A DNA stretch of 7,228 nt, taken from contig JAUNOJ010000084.1 in the NCBI GenBank assembly GCA_030531135.1, forward strand, positions 1-7,228, given 5' to 3'. Position 1 is the stretch's first letter, and every line of letters begins with the position of its first letter. Under the pieces are notes generated by a model, which was not told the DNA's origin, made no database searches, and worked only from the letters and a program-made list of their open reading frames with translations. Both the position numbers and the translations under genes were made by a program. Shown piece after piece: positions 1 to 5,500 of the stretch. The DNA comes from Sutterellaceae bacterium. GTDB taxonomy: Bacteria > Pseudomonadota > Gammaproteobacteria > Burkholderiales > Burkholderiaceae_F.

Positions 1-1595
1 ACGAATTCGAAGCCCTTGCCGGGTTCCATCGGTTCGAGCTTGAGCACGACGTGACCGTACTGACCGCGACCGCCGGACTGCTTGGCGAACTTGCATTCTG
101 CATTTTCGACAACAGAGCGGATGGTTTCGCGATAAGCCACCTGGGGCTTGCCGACGGTTGCTTCAACGTTGAATTCGCGACGCATACGGTCGACGAGAAT
201 TTCAAGGTGAAGTTCGCCCATACCGGAAATAATGGTCTGGCCGGATTCTTCGTCGGTGCGAACGCGGAAGGACGGATCTTCGCGAGCCAAACGACCCAAA
301 GCGAGAGCCATCTTTTCCTGGTCGGCCTTGGTCTTGGGTTCGACAGCCTGGCTGATCACGGGTTCCGGGAATTCCATACGTTCGAGGATGATGGGCTTGG
401 CCATATCGCAAAGCGTATCGCCCGTGGTCACATCCTTCAAACCGACGGCAGCGGCGATGTCGCCGGCTTCCGATTCGGTAATTTCCTTACGTTCGTTAGC
501 GTGCATCTGCAGCAAACGACCGATACGTTCCTTCTTGTTCTTGACCGAGTTCAAAACGGTTTCGCCGGACTTCAAAACGCCGGAGTAAACGCGCAAGAAC
601 GTCAACTGGCCGACATAGGGGTCGGTCATGATCTTGAAGGCCAATGCGGAGAAGGGAGCGTCGTCGCTGGCTTCACGCGAGGTTTCGTTGTCATCGAGGT
701 CGAAGCCCGGAACCGGGGGAATATCCACCGGAGACGGCAACAATTCGATCACACCGTCGAGCATGCGCTGCACGCCCTTGTTCTTGAAGGAAGAGCCGCA
801 GAACATCGGCTGAATTTCGCCGGCGATCGTACGGGTACGCAAACCCTTGACGATATCGGCTTCGGACAATTCGCCTTCTTCCAAGTAACGGTTCATCAAT
901 TCTTCGGTGGCTTCGGCAGCGGATTCCACCAACTTTTCACGCCATTCGTTGGCCGTGTCAACCAAGTCGGCGGGAATGTCGACGTAGTTGAACTTCGTGC
1001 CCTGGCTGGCTTCGTCCCAAATGATGCCCTTCATCTTGATCAGATCGACGACACCCTGGAACTGGTCTTCAGCACCGATCGGAATCACGACCGGAACGGG
1101 GTTGGCCTTCAAACGCTTCTGCATCTGATCGACAACCTTGAAGAAGTTGGCACCGGTACGGTCCATCTTGTTGACGAACGCGATACGGGGAACCTTGTAC
1201 TTGTTAGCCTGACGCCAAACGGTTTCGGACTGGGGCTGAACACCGCCCACAGCGCAGTAAACCATCACGGCACCGTCGAGCACGCGCATGGAACGTTCAA
1301 CTTCAACCGTGAAGTCGACGTGCCCCGGGGTGTCGATGATGTTAAAGCGATAGGGTTGGAACTGCATGTCCATGCCGCGCCAGAAGCAGGTGGTTGCGGC
1401 GGACGTAATCGTGATACCACGTTCCTGTTCCTGTTCCATCCAGTCCATGGTGGCAGCGCCATCATGCACTTCGCCGAGCTTATGGTTGACGCCCGTAAAG
1501 AACAGAATACGTTCGGTCGTCGTGGTCTTGCCCGCGTCAATGTGGGCAGAAATACCGATGTTGCGATAGCGCGAGATCGGAGTAGTACGAGCCAT
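1..1595 (-). CDS. fusA: Translation elongation factor G, C-terminus cut off by window edge
   Basis: EF-G is the cytoplasmic GTPase that drives ribosomal translocation and, with RRF, ribosome recycling. Reading from the ATG at 1595-1593, 531 residues are visible of the usual ~700. The G domain carries the P-loop AHIDAGKT (residues 17-24), switch I RGITITSA (59-66), DTPGH (88-92) with the catalytic histidine, and NKMD (142-145). Domains II and III follow, and the [15 protein letters not shown] stretch of domain IV starts near residue 508. The frame is open to base 1, so the rest of domain IV and domain V lie outside the window. The start is supported by the canonical [16 protein letters not shown]-terminus and a purine-rich Shine-Dalgarno AAGAGAA (plus-strand 1601-1607) five bases upstream. 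It is the third gene of the str operon, 66 bp after rpsG; tuf would be expected next. No fusidic-acid-resistance change was assessed. Confidence 0.97.
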   Translation of the reverse strand, partial: MARTTPISRYRNIGISAHIDAGKTTTTERILFFTGVNHKLGEVHDGAATMDWMEQEQERGITITSAATTCFWRGMDMQFQPYRFNIIDTPGHVDFTVEVERSMRVLDGAVMVYCAVGGVQPQSETVWRQANKYKVPRIAFVNKMDRTGANFFKVVDQMQKRLKANPVPVVIPIGAEDQFQGVVDLIKMKGIIWDEASQGTKFNYVDIPADLVDTANEWREKLVESAAEATEELMNRYLEEGELSEADIVKGLRTRTIAGEIQPMFCGSSFKNKGVQRMLDGVIELLPSPVDIPPVPGFDLDDNETSREASDDAPFSALAFKIMTDPYVGQLTFLRVYSGVLKSGETVLNSVKNKKERIGRLLQMHANERKEITESEAGDIAAAVGLKDVTTGDTLCDMAKPIILERMEFPEPVISQAVEPKTKADQEKMALALGRLAREDPSFRVRTDEESGQTIISGMGELHLEILVDRMRREFNVEATVGKPQVAYRETIRSVVENAECKFAKQSGGRGQYGHVVLKLEPMEPGKGFEF

Positions 1596-1615
1596 GACTT
1601 TTCTCTTAAGTAGCG

Positions 1616-1644
1616 GGACGCTCGGCCCTTGGGGCTTAGCGTCC
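1616..1644 (-). other. Hairpin in the rpsG-fusA intergenic region
   Basis: The arms GGACGCT (1616-1622) and AGCGTCC (1638-1644) are perfectly complementary. Inside them, GCCC (1625-1628) can pair with GGGC (1632-1635) around a 3-base loop. On the transcribed minus strand no T-run follows, since the sequence continues into the fusA ribosome-binding region, so a classical intrinsic terminator is unlikely. It may act as an mRNA stability or processing element, or it may tune fusA translation, because it ends about 20 bases before the fusA start codon. The structure is seen; its role is inferred. Confidence 0.55.
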
Positions 1645-1661
1645 ACATTGTTAATCGAATA

Positions 1662-2132
1662 TTAGAAACGGAAGTGCGAGAAGGCCTTGTTGGCTTCTGC
1701 CATGCGATGGACTTCGTCACGCTTCTTCATGGCGCCGCCGCGGCCTTCAGCAGCATCCAACAACTCACCAGCCAAGCGTTGGGGCATGGACTTTTCAGAA
1801 CGGGCCTTGGCACTTTCGCGCAACCAGCGCATTGCCAAAGCCATACGGCGAACAGGACGCACTTCAACCGGCACCTGGTAGTTGGCACCGCCGATACGGC
1901 GGCTCTTGACTTCCACGAGCGGACGGACGTTGTTGAGTGCGGTCGTGAACACTTCCATGGCGTTCTTACCGGTCTTTTCTTCAATCTGCTGCAACGCACC
2001 ATAGACGATGCGTTCGGCGACGGCCTTCTTGCCATCGAGCATAACGACGTTGATGAACTTGGAGATCTCAACGCTGCCGAACTTCGGATCCGGCAAAACT
2101 TCACGTTTGGGTACTTCGCGACGACGGGGCAT
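1662..2132 (-). CDS. rpsG: 30S ribosomal protein S7
   Basis: S7 nucleates assembly of the 30S head by binding the 3' major domain of 16S rRNA, and in enterobacteria it also represses translation of its own operon. The 156-residue product has the standard length and reads as a full S7: [20 protein letters not shown] at the N-terminus, the [20 protein letters not shown] core, the [18 protein letters not shown] segment and a [20 protein letters not shown] end closing in SHFRF. The start is fixed by the family N-terminus and by a good Shine-Dalgarno AGAGGA (plus-strand 2137-2142) four bases from the ATG. It lies between rpsL (159 bp upstream) and fusA (66 bp downstream), the conserved str-operon order. 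No abnormality is visible. Confidence 0.98.
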   Translation of the reverse strand: MPRRREVPKREVLPDPKFGSVEISKFINVVMLDGKKAVAERIVYGALQQIEEKTGKNAMEVFTTALNNVRPLVEVKSRRIGGANYQVPVEVRPVRRMALAMRWLRESAKARSEKSMPQRLAGELLDAAEGRGGAMKKRDEVHRMAEANKAFSHFRF

Positions 2133-2170
2133 TTTTTCCTCTTTCGTTGTCTTCAGTCTTTTTAATACGA

Positions 2171-2259
2171 CGATCGATTAAGACAGTTAATAAAGTTCGA
2201 TCGCCAAACAATGCAACACCATCTGTGTTGCGACTTACTCGGTCCTATAAGCGGGACCG
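2171..2259 (-). promoter_or_regulatory. Three-hairpin rpsL-rpsG intergenic region, candidate S7 autoregulatory site
   Basis: Three inverted repeats sit in the 159-bp gap between rpsL and rpsG. CGGTCC (2240-2245) pairs with GGACCG (2254-2259) around an 8-base loop. GCAACAC (2213-2219) pairs with GTGTTGC (2225-2231) around a 5-base loop. CGATCGA (2171-2177) pairs with TCGATCG (2197-2203) around a 19-base loop. None is followed by a strong U-run in the operon's direction, so they do not look like terminators. In Escherichia coli the rpsL-rpsG spacer folds into the S7 repressor target that couples S12 and S7 translation. By position this region is the candidate equivalent; sequence identity to that target is not shown. 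Confidence 0.5.
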
Positions 2260-2291
2260 TCCTTCTACGGCTGACAAACAGTCGCCGCGAA

Positions 2292-2669
2292 TTACGCTGC
2301 CTTCGGGCGCTTGGCGCCGTACTTAGAGCGGGATTGCTTACGATCCTTCACGCCCTGGGTATCCAGAGAACCGCGAACGATGTGGTAACGCACACCCGGC
2401 AAATCCTTCACACGGCCGCCGCGGATGAGCACCACGGAGTGTTCCTGAAGGTTGTGGCCTTCACCGCCGATGTAGGAAATGACTTCAAAACCGTTGGTCA
2501 AACGAACCTTGGCAACCTTACGAAGAGCGGAGTTCGGCTTCTTCGGGGTGGTCGTGTAGACCTTGGTGCAAACGCCGCGCTTTTGCGGGCAGTTCTTAAG
2601 AGCAGGGCTCTTGCTCTTGTCGTGAGTGAGCTCACGAGGCTTGCGCACAAGCTGATTAATAGTGGGCAT
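2292..2669 (-). CDS. rpsL: 30S ribosomal protein S12
   Basis: S12 lies at the 30S decoding centre and controls translational accuracy. The 125-residue product is the usual length, starting [11 protein letters not shown] and containing [40 protein letters not shown] and [14 protein letters not shown]. Residues Lys43 and Lys88 (counting the initiator Met), the common sites of streptomycin-resistance mutations, are both lysine, so the protein looks streptomycin-sensitive at these positions. Asp89, the residue methylthiolated by RimO in E. coli, is present. The frame stays open for 128 codons upstream, but the ATG at 2669-2667 is chosen because it matches the family N-terminus. The Shine-Dalgarno is weak (a GGA within ACGGACAC). 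It is the first gene of the str operon, behind a strong promoter at 2866-2894. Confidence 0.97.
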   Translation of the reverse strand: MPTINQLVRKPRELTHDKSKSPALKNCPQKRGVCTKVYTTTPKKPNSALRKVAKVRLTNGFEVISYIGGEGHNLQEHSVVLIRGGRVKDLPGVRYHIVRGSLDTQGVKDRKQSRSKYGAKRPKAA

Positions 2670-2865
2670 AGTGTCCGTATTTATAAAAACATCCGTACCG
2701 GTTTGTTCTCTCAATTGTGTGCCATGGGCACGCAAGTTTTGAAAAGAACCGGCAACAGACAATTGCTGGTGAAAAAAGTTTATTTCTTTTCTCAAGACCT
2801 CGTTCGGTGAATTTGACGGGCATAAAATACCCTTCCGCCGATCGACGATCTCGGAAAAGACCGTG

Positions 2866-2894
2866 ATTGTCACCCTTTTTTCAAATAAAGTCAA
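2866..2894 (-). promoter_or_regulatory. Sigma70-type promoter of the str operon
   Basis: On the minus strand the -35 box TTGACT (plus-strand 2889-2894, five of six to TTGACA) is followed after exactly 17 bases by the -10 box GACAAT (plus-strand 2866-2871, four of six to TATAAT). The spacer is A/T-rich. Transcription would start near 2859 and give rpsL a leader of about 190 nt. It is the best promoter match I found in this intergenic region. Its position agrees with an autonomous str operon not preceded by rpoC. Confidence 0.65.
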
Positions 2895-3011
2895 GGCTCT
2901 ACGTCCAATTTCTTGCATTTTTCCCCAGATTTTGTGTCGGCGATCTCCGGTTAACTTGATCATCCGTTCGTTTTTGCATTTGCTTTTCGCCGTCCGAGTC
3001 TTATCAAAAAG

Positions 3012-3039
3012 TTCGTGGATGCGTTTTGTCGCGTACAAT
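3012..3039 (+). promoter_or_regulatory. Weak candidate promoter for the rightward operon
   Basis: A good -10 box TACAAT lies at 3034-3039. The -35 is poor: TTCGTG (3012-3017) with a 16-base spacer. A start site near 3046 would leave about 37 nt before the ATG at 3083. If this promoter is real, the in-frame codons TTG at 3026 and ATG at 3038 fall at or before the transcript start, which favours initiation at 3083. Confidence 0.3.
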
Positions 3040-3082
3040 GCCCGTGCACACAAACTTCCCTCTTTTTACTTTGACTCAGACT

Positions 3083-4138
3083 ATGTTGCTCGATCGGTTT
3101 AAAGCGCGCATCGCCGCCGCTTATCAAGACAACGAATACCCCGTCGGACGCTATCAGGCGCAGCTGTGGGCTCAAACTCAGCCTCTCAAAGGTCTGCGCG
3201 TTTTGGACGCTACGCCCATTTTCCAAAATACGCTTTCAAAATATATTTCGCTGCTTGAAGCCGGAGCCGAGCTCCTCATCGGGCTTAGCGACGTCATGCC
3301 CAAAGATCCGGAAGTGGTCGACTGGCTCAAAATGCAGGGTGCTCGGGTCGTCACCCCGAAAGACGATTTCGGCGAGGTTGACCTGATTTTGGACTGTGCC
3401 GGCGCCTTTTCTCATCTGACACCCAAAATCGGCTACGTCGAGTTGACGCGCTCGGGGGTCTATCAATATGCAAATGCCGCCAAACCCGTGTTTATCGCCG
3501 ACGGCGGACGCATCAAGCGCATCGAAACGTGTTTGGGCACCGGTGAAAGCTATTTCCGTGCGCTCACTCAGTTGGGCTATCAAAATTGGCATGGCAAATC
3601 CGTCGTGATTTTCGGTAGCGGCAAAGTCGGCACCGGTTTGATCACCTATGCGCACAAATACGGTTGTCGCGTGACCGTCGTCACCCGCCCCCAAGATTTG
3701 ACCGCCACGGTGCGTGCGATTGCCCACACTGTCATTGATGCCGCCGACAGCCCTGCCATTCGTCAAGCCGTTTTGGCAGCCGACTTTGTCGTCACTGCCA
3801 CCGGCGTTGCCGATGCGTTGGCGCAAACTTGTCCGGCCGAGGTCTTTATGCAATCCAAGGCCGTTGTCGCCAATATGGGCGTGGAAGACGAGTTCGGTGC
3901 GGCGCTGCCTGCCGAACGCGTGTTGGAAAACAAGCGCCCGGTCAACTTCATTCTCAAAGATCCCACGTTGATGAAATATATCGACGCCACAATGGCGCTT
4001 CACAACGCCGGCGCCGTCTGGTTGGTCGAGCATCCTCAAGCACAAGGCTTGATTGATCCGCCTGCCGAACTTGAAGCACACCTTTTGGACGTGTGCCGTC
4101 GCGACGGCACCATCGGTGACGAACTGCAATACATCTAA
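3083..4138 (+). CDS. Short S-adenosylhomocysteine hydrolase-like Rossmann protein with altered active site
   Basis: The 351-residue product follows the AdoHcy hydrolase fold in order. An N-terminal PLKGLRV...GAELL segment (34-65) matches the family's PLKGARI...GAEV. GTGESYFRAL (152-161) matches GCRESLIDGI, a Rossmann GSGKVG (178-183) matches the NAD loop, and VTATGVADAL (237-246) and AVVANMGVEDE (260-270) match VTTTGCKD and IVCNIGHFDNE. It is shorter than the canonical 430-470 residues. By eye alignment to the human enzyme, His55 becomes Pro45, Asp131 Cys105, Asp190 Glu148, Asn191 Thr149, Cys195 Thr153 and His301 Val267. The C-terminal Lys/Tyr tail is not recognisable. It is therefore a divergent paralogue: classical SAH hydrolase activity is doubtful and its function is unknown. 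It shares an operon with the deaminase that starts 10 bp downstream. The start is uncertain: ATG 3083 fits the family N-terminus, but ATG 3038 (366 aa) or TTG 3026 (370 aa) are in frame and none has a clear Shine-Dalgarno. Confidence 0.8.
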   Translation: MLLDRFKARIAAAYQDNEYPVGRYQAQLWAQTQPLKGLRVLDATPIFQNTLSKYISLLEAGAELLIGLSDVMPKDPEVVDWLKMQGARVVTPKDDFGEVDLILDCAGAFSHLTPKIGYVELTRSGVYQYANAAKPVFIADGGRIKRIETCLGTGESYFRALTQLGYQNWHGKSVVIFGSGKVGTGLITYAHKYGCRVTVVTRPQDLTATVRAIAHTVIDAADSPAIRQAVLAADFVVTATGVADALAQTCPAEVFMQSKAVVANMGVEDEFGAALPAERVLENKRPVNFILKDPTLMKYIDATMALHNAGAVWLVEHPQAQGLIDPPAELEAHLLDVCRRDGTIGDELQYI

Positions 4139-4142
4139 GGAA
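4137..4142 (+). promoter_or_regulatory. Shine-Dalgarno of the deaminase gene, overlapping the upstream stop
   Basis: AAGGAA at 4137-4142 overlaps the TAA stop (4136-4138) of the SAH hydrolase-like gene and lies six bases before ATG 4149. It selects this start over the upstream in-frame ATG at 4053, which lies inside the preceding gene. The arrangement suggests coupled translation of the two proteins. Confidence 0.8.
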
Positions 4143-4148
4143 TTTTTT

Positions 4149-5387
4149 ATGTCTACCCTTTTGATTCGCAACGTCGAACTCAATCGCGTCAAAACCAACA
4201 TCCTCGTCAAGGACGGCCGCTTTGCCGACTTAAACGCCTCCGCCGACACCGTCGCCGACGAAGTCTACGATGCGACCGACGAAGCCATCCTGCCAAGCTT
4301 TCACAACACGCACACGCATGCCGCCATGACGCTGTTGCGCGGCTATGCCGACGATATGGAGCTTTTTAAGTGGCTTAACGACCATGTCTGGCCCTTTGAA
4401 GCCAAAATGCAGCCGCAAGACATCTACGACGGGTCGCGTCTAGCCATTCTTGAAATGATTCGCACCGGTACGACTTTTTTCTGCGACATGTACTGGATGA
4501 GTGAAGAAACCGTCAAAGCCGTCGACGAAATGGGCGTTCGCGCCGCCATCGGGGTCACCGTCATGGATCCGATCGGCAAAGCGCGCAACGATGCCGGCTT
4601 GAAGTTGGTCGAAGACTTCGTGAGCAATTCCGGTCGCGTGACGCTGATTCCTGCGCCTCACGCCGTTTATACGGCTGGTCCCGAATTGTTGCAACGCTGT
4701 ACGGAGCTTTCCCGCAAAAAAGATATTCCTCTGACGCTGCACGTGGCCGAAACCGAAAAAGAAGTGGCCGACTGCATCGCGCAATACGGCCTGAGCCCGG
4801 TGCGCTGGTTGGACAAGCTCGGCGTTTTAAACGACAAGACCGTAGTCGCACACTGCATTCATGTGGATGCCGAAGAAATCGACATTTTGAAAGAACGCGG
4901 CGTTGTGTTGGCCCACAACCCCTGCTCGAACATGAAGTTGGGCTCGGGCTTTTTCAAGTCTCAGGAACTGATTGACGCCGGCTGCCGCATCACGTTGGGC
5001 ACCGACGGTGCGTGCTCCAACAACAACCTCGATATGCGCGAAGAAATGAAGTTTGCCGCCTTGATGGCCAAAGTGCGCTACACGCCCGAGACATTGCCCG
5101 CCGGCTTGGTATTGGATTGGGCGACGAAAAACGGGGCGCAAGCCTTCGGTTTAAAGAGCGGCACGATCGAAGTCGGCGCATTGGCCGACGCTGTCTTTGT
5201 CGACTTAAATAACGACCGTTTGGTTCCCAACTACAATCTGGTGAGCAACTGGGTGTACGCTGCCGACAGCTCGGCAATTTCGAGCACGATGTGCGACGGC
5301 AAATTCCTCATGCAAAAAGGCATTGTCGAAAACCAAGACGAAATTCTGGCCAAGGCGCGCGAAAGCGTCCGTCGCCTGACCGCCTAA
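4149..5387 (+). CDS. mtaD: Amidohydrolase, probable 5'-methylthioadenosine/S-adenosylhomocysteine deaminase
   Basis: This cytoplasmic metal-dependent hydrolase of the amidohydrolase superfamily (TRZ/ATZ-SsnA-like branch) is expected to deaminate the adenine ring of MTA, SAH or 5'-deoxyadenosine to the inosine form, releasing ammonia. The 412 residues form a complete protein of family length. Metal and catalytic residues are all visible: His55-x-His57 in NTHTHAAMTLLRG, His198 and Glu201 in LHVAET, His235 in AHCIH, and Asp286 in LGTDGACSNNN. Glu84 (WPFEAKM) and His171 (APHAVYT) correspond to substrate-contacting residues of Thermotoga maritima TM0936, which it resembles along its length. Arg146 seems to match one of the two TM0936 substrate-site arginines (Arg148); the other (Arg136) aligns with Val136. 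The HNPCSNMKLGSG motif (256-267) is typical of the group. The start is set by the AAGGAA site. Adenine-nucleoside deaminase is the best call; the exact substrate is not decided by sequence, and another heterocycle deaminase is possible. Confidence 0.87.
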   Translation: MSTLLIRNVELNRVKTNILVKDGRFADLNASADTVADEVYDATDEAILPSFHNTHTHAAMTLLRGYADDMELFKWLNDHVWPFEAKMQPQDIYDGSRLAILEMIRTGTTFFCDMYWMSEETVKAVDEMGVRAAIGVTVMDPIGKARNDAGLKLVEDFVSNSGRVTLIPAPHAVYTAGPELLQRCTELSRKKDIPLTLHVAETEKEVADCIAQYGLSPVRWLDKLGVLNDKTVVAHCIHVDAEEIDILKERGVVLAHNPCSNMKLGSGFFKSQELIDAGCRITLGTDGACSNNNLDMREEMKFAALMAKVRYTPETLPAGLVLDWATKNGAQAFGLKSGTIEVGALADAVFVDLNNDRLVPNYNLVSNWVYAADSSAISSTMCDGKFLMQKGIVENQDEILAKARESVRRLTA

Positions 5388-5406
5388 AGCGCCGCGAACG
5401 CAGACA

Positions 5407-5445
5407 AAAACCGGTATGCCGAACGAAAAGCGGCATACCGGTTTT
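5407..5445. terminator. Bidirectional intrinsic terminator between convergent genes
   Basis: A perfect 15-bp inverted repeat has arms AAAACCGGTATGCCG (5407-5421) and CGGCATACCGGTTTT (5431-5445) around the 9-base loop AACGAAAAG. On the plus strand the stem ends in TTTTATTT, and on the minus strand in TTTTTG. It can therefore end both the rightward operon (deaminase stop at 5387) and the leftward torA-like transcript. Confidence 0.92.
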
Positions 5446-5465
5446 ATTTGACTCCAAAACCGATC

Positions 5466-5495
5466 GTTGTGCGCAAGAAACGCTTGCGCGACAAC
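5466..5495 (-). terminator. Second hairpin just after the torA-like stop codon
   Basis: GTTGT-GCGCAAG (5466-5477) pairs with CTTGCGC-(G)-ACAAC (5483-5495) around the loop AAACG, giving 7 plus 5 base pairs with one bulged G. It begins six bases beyond the torA-like stop on the minus strand. Only a short TTTT follows, after GATCGG, so it is a weak terminator at best. It may instead protect the mRNA 3' end or act in tandem with the stronger hairpin at 5407-5445. Confidence 0.5.
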
Positions 5496-5500
5496 TCCGA

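Larger units (their letters stand above)
2670..3082. other. Divergent intergenic region with rpsL leader
   Basis: About 413 bp separate rpsL (leftward) from the SAH hydrolase-like gene (rightward). It contains the str-operon promoter, an rpsL leader of about 190 nt (about 2670-2859), and a weak candidate promoter for the rightward operon. The leader has a small palindrome, GTGCC-ATG-GGCAC (2719-2731), and an A/T-rich stretch at 2771-2790. I searched by eye for a tRNA, a SAM or SAH riboswitch, and a small gene with a ribosome-binding site, and found none. The region is visibly more A/T-rich than the flanking genes. Confidence 0.7.

Noticed and set aside
51..1613. Long plus-strand open frame of 520 codons opposite fusA
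   Set aside because: It is the antisense shadow of fusA. The translation is low-complexity in H, G, F and D, matches no family I know, and lacks a ribosome-binding site, whereas the minus strand reads as a perfect EF-G.
2670..3053. In-frame extension of rpsL by 128 codons upstream
   Set aside because: S12 is about 124-125 residues and starts at [11 protein letters not shown]. The extension crosses the predicted promoter and has no S12-like sequence, so it is open by chance.
2860..3082. Possible SAH or SAM riboswitch before the SAH hydrolase-like gene
   Set aside because: Betaproteobacterial ahcY genes often carry an SAH riboswitch, so I looked for its conserved GC-rich core and pseudoknot arms. 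The region is A/T-rich and shows none of them.
3236..4249. Minus-strand open frame of 337 codons opposite the SAH hydrolase-like gene
   Set aside because: Antisense shadow. The plus strand shows ordered family motifs and an operon link, while this one shows none.
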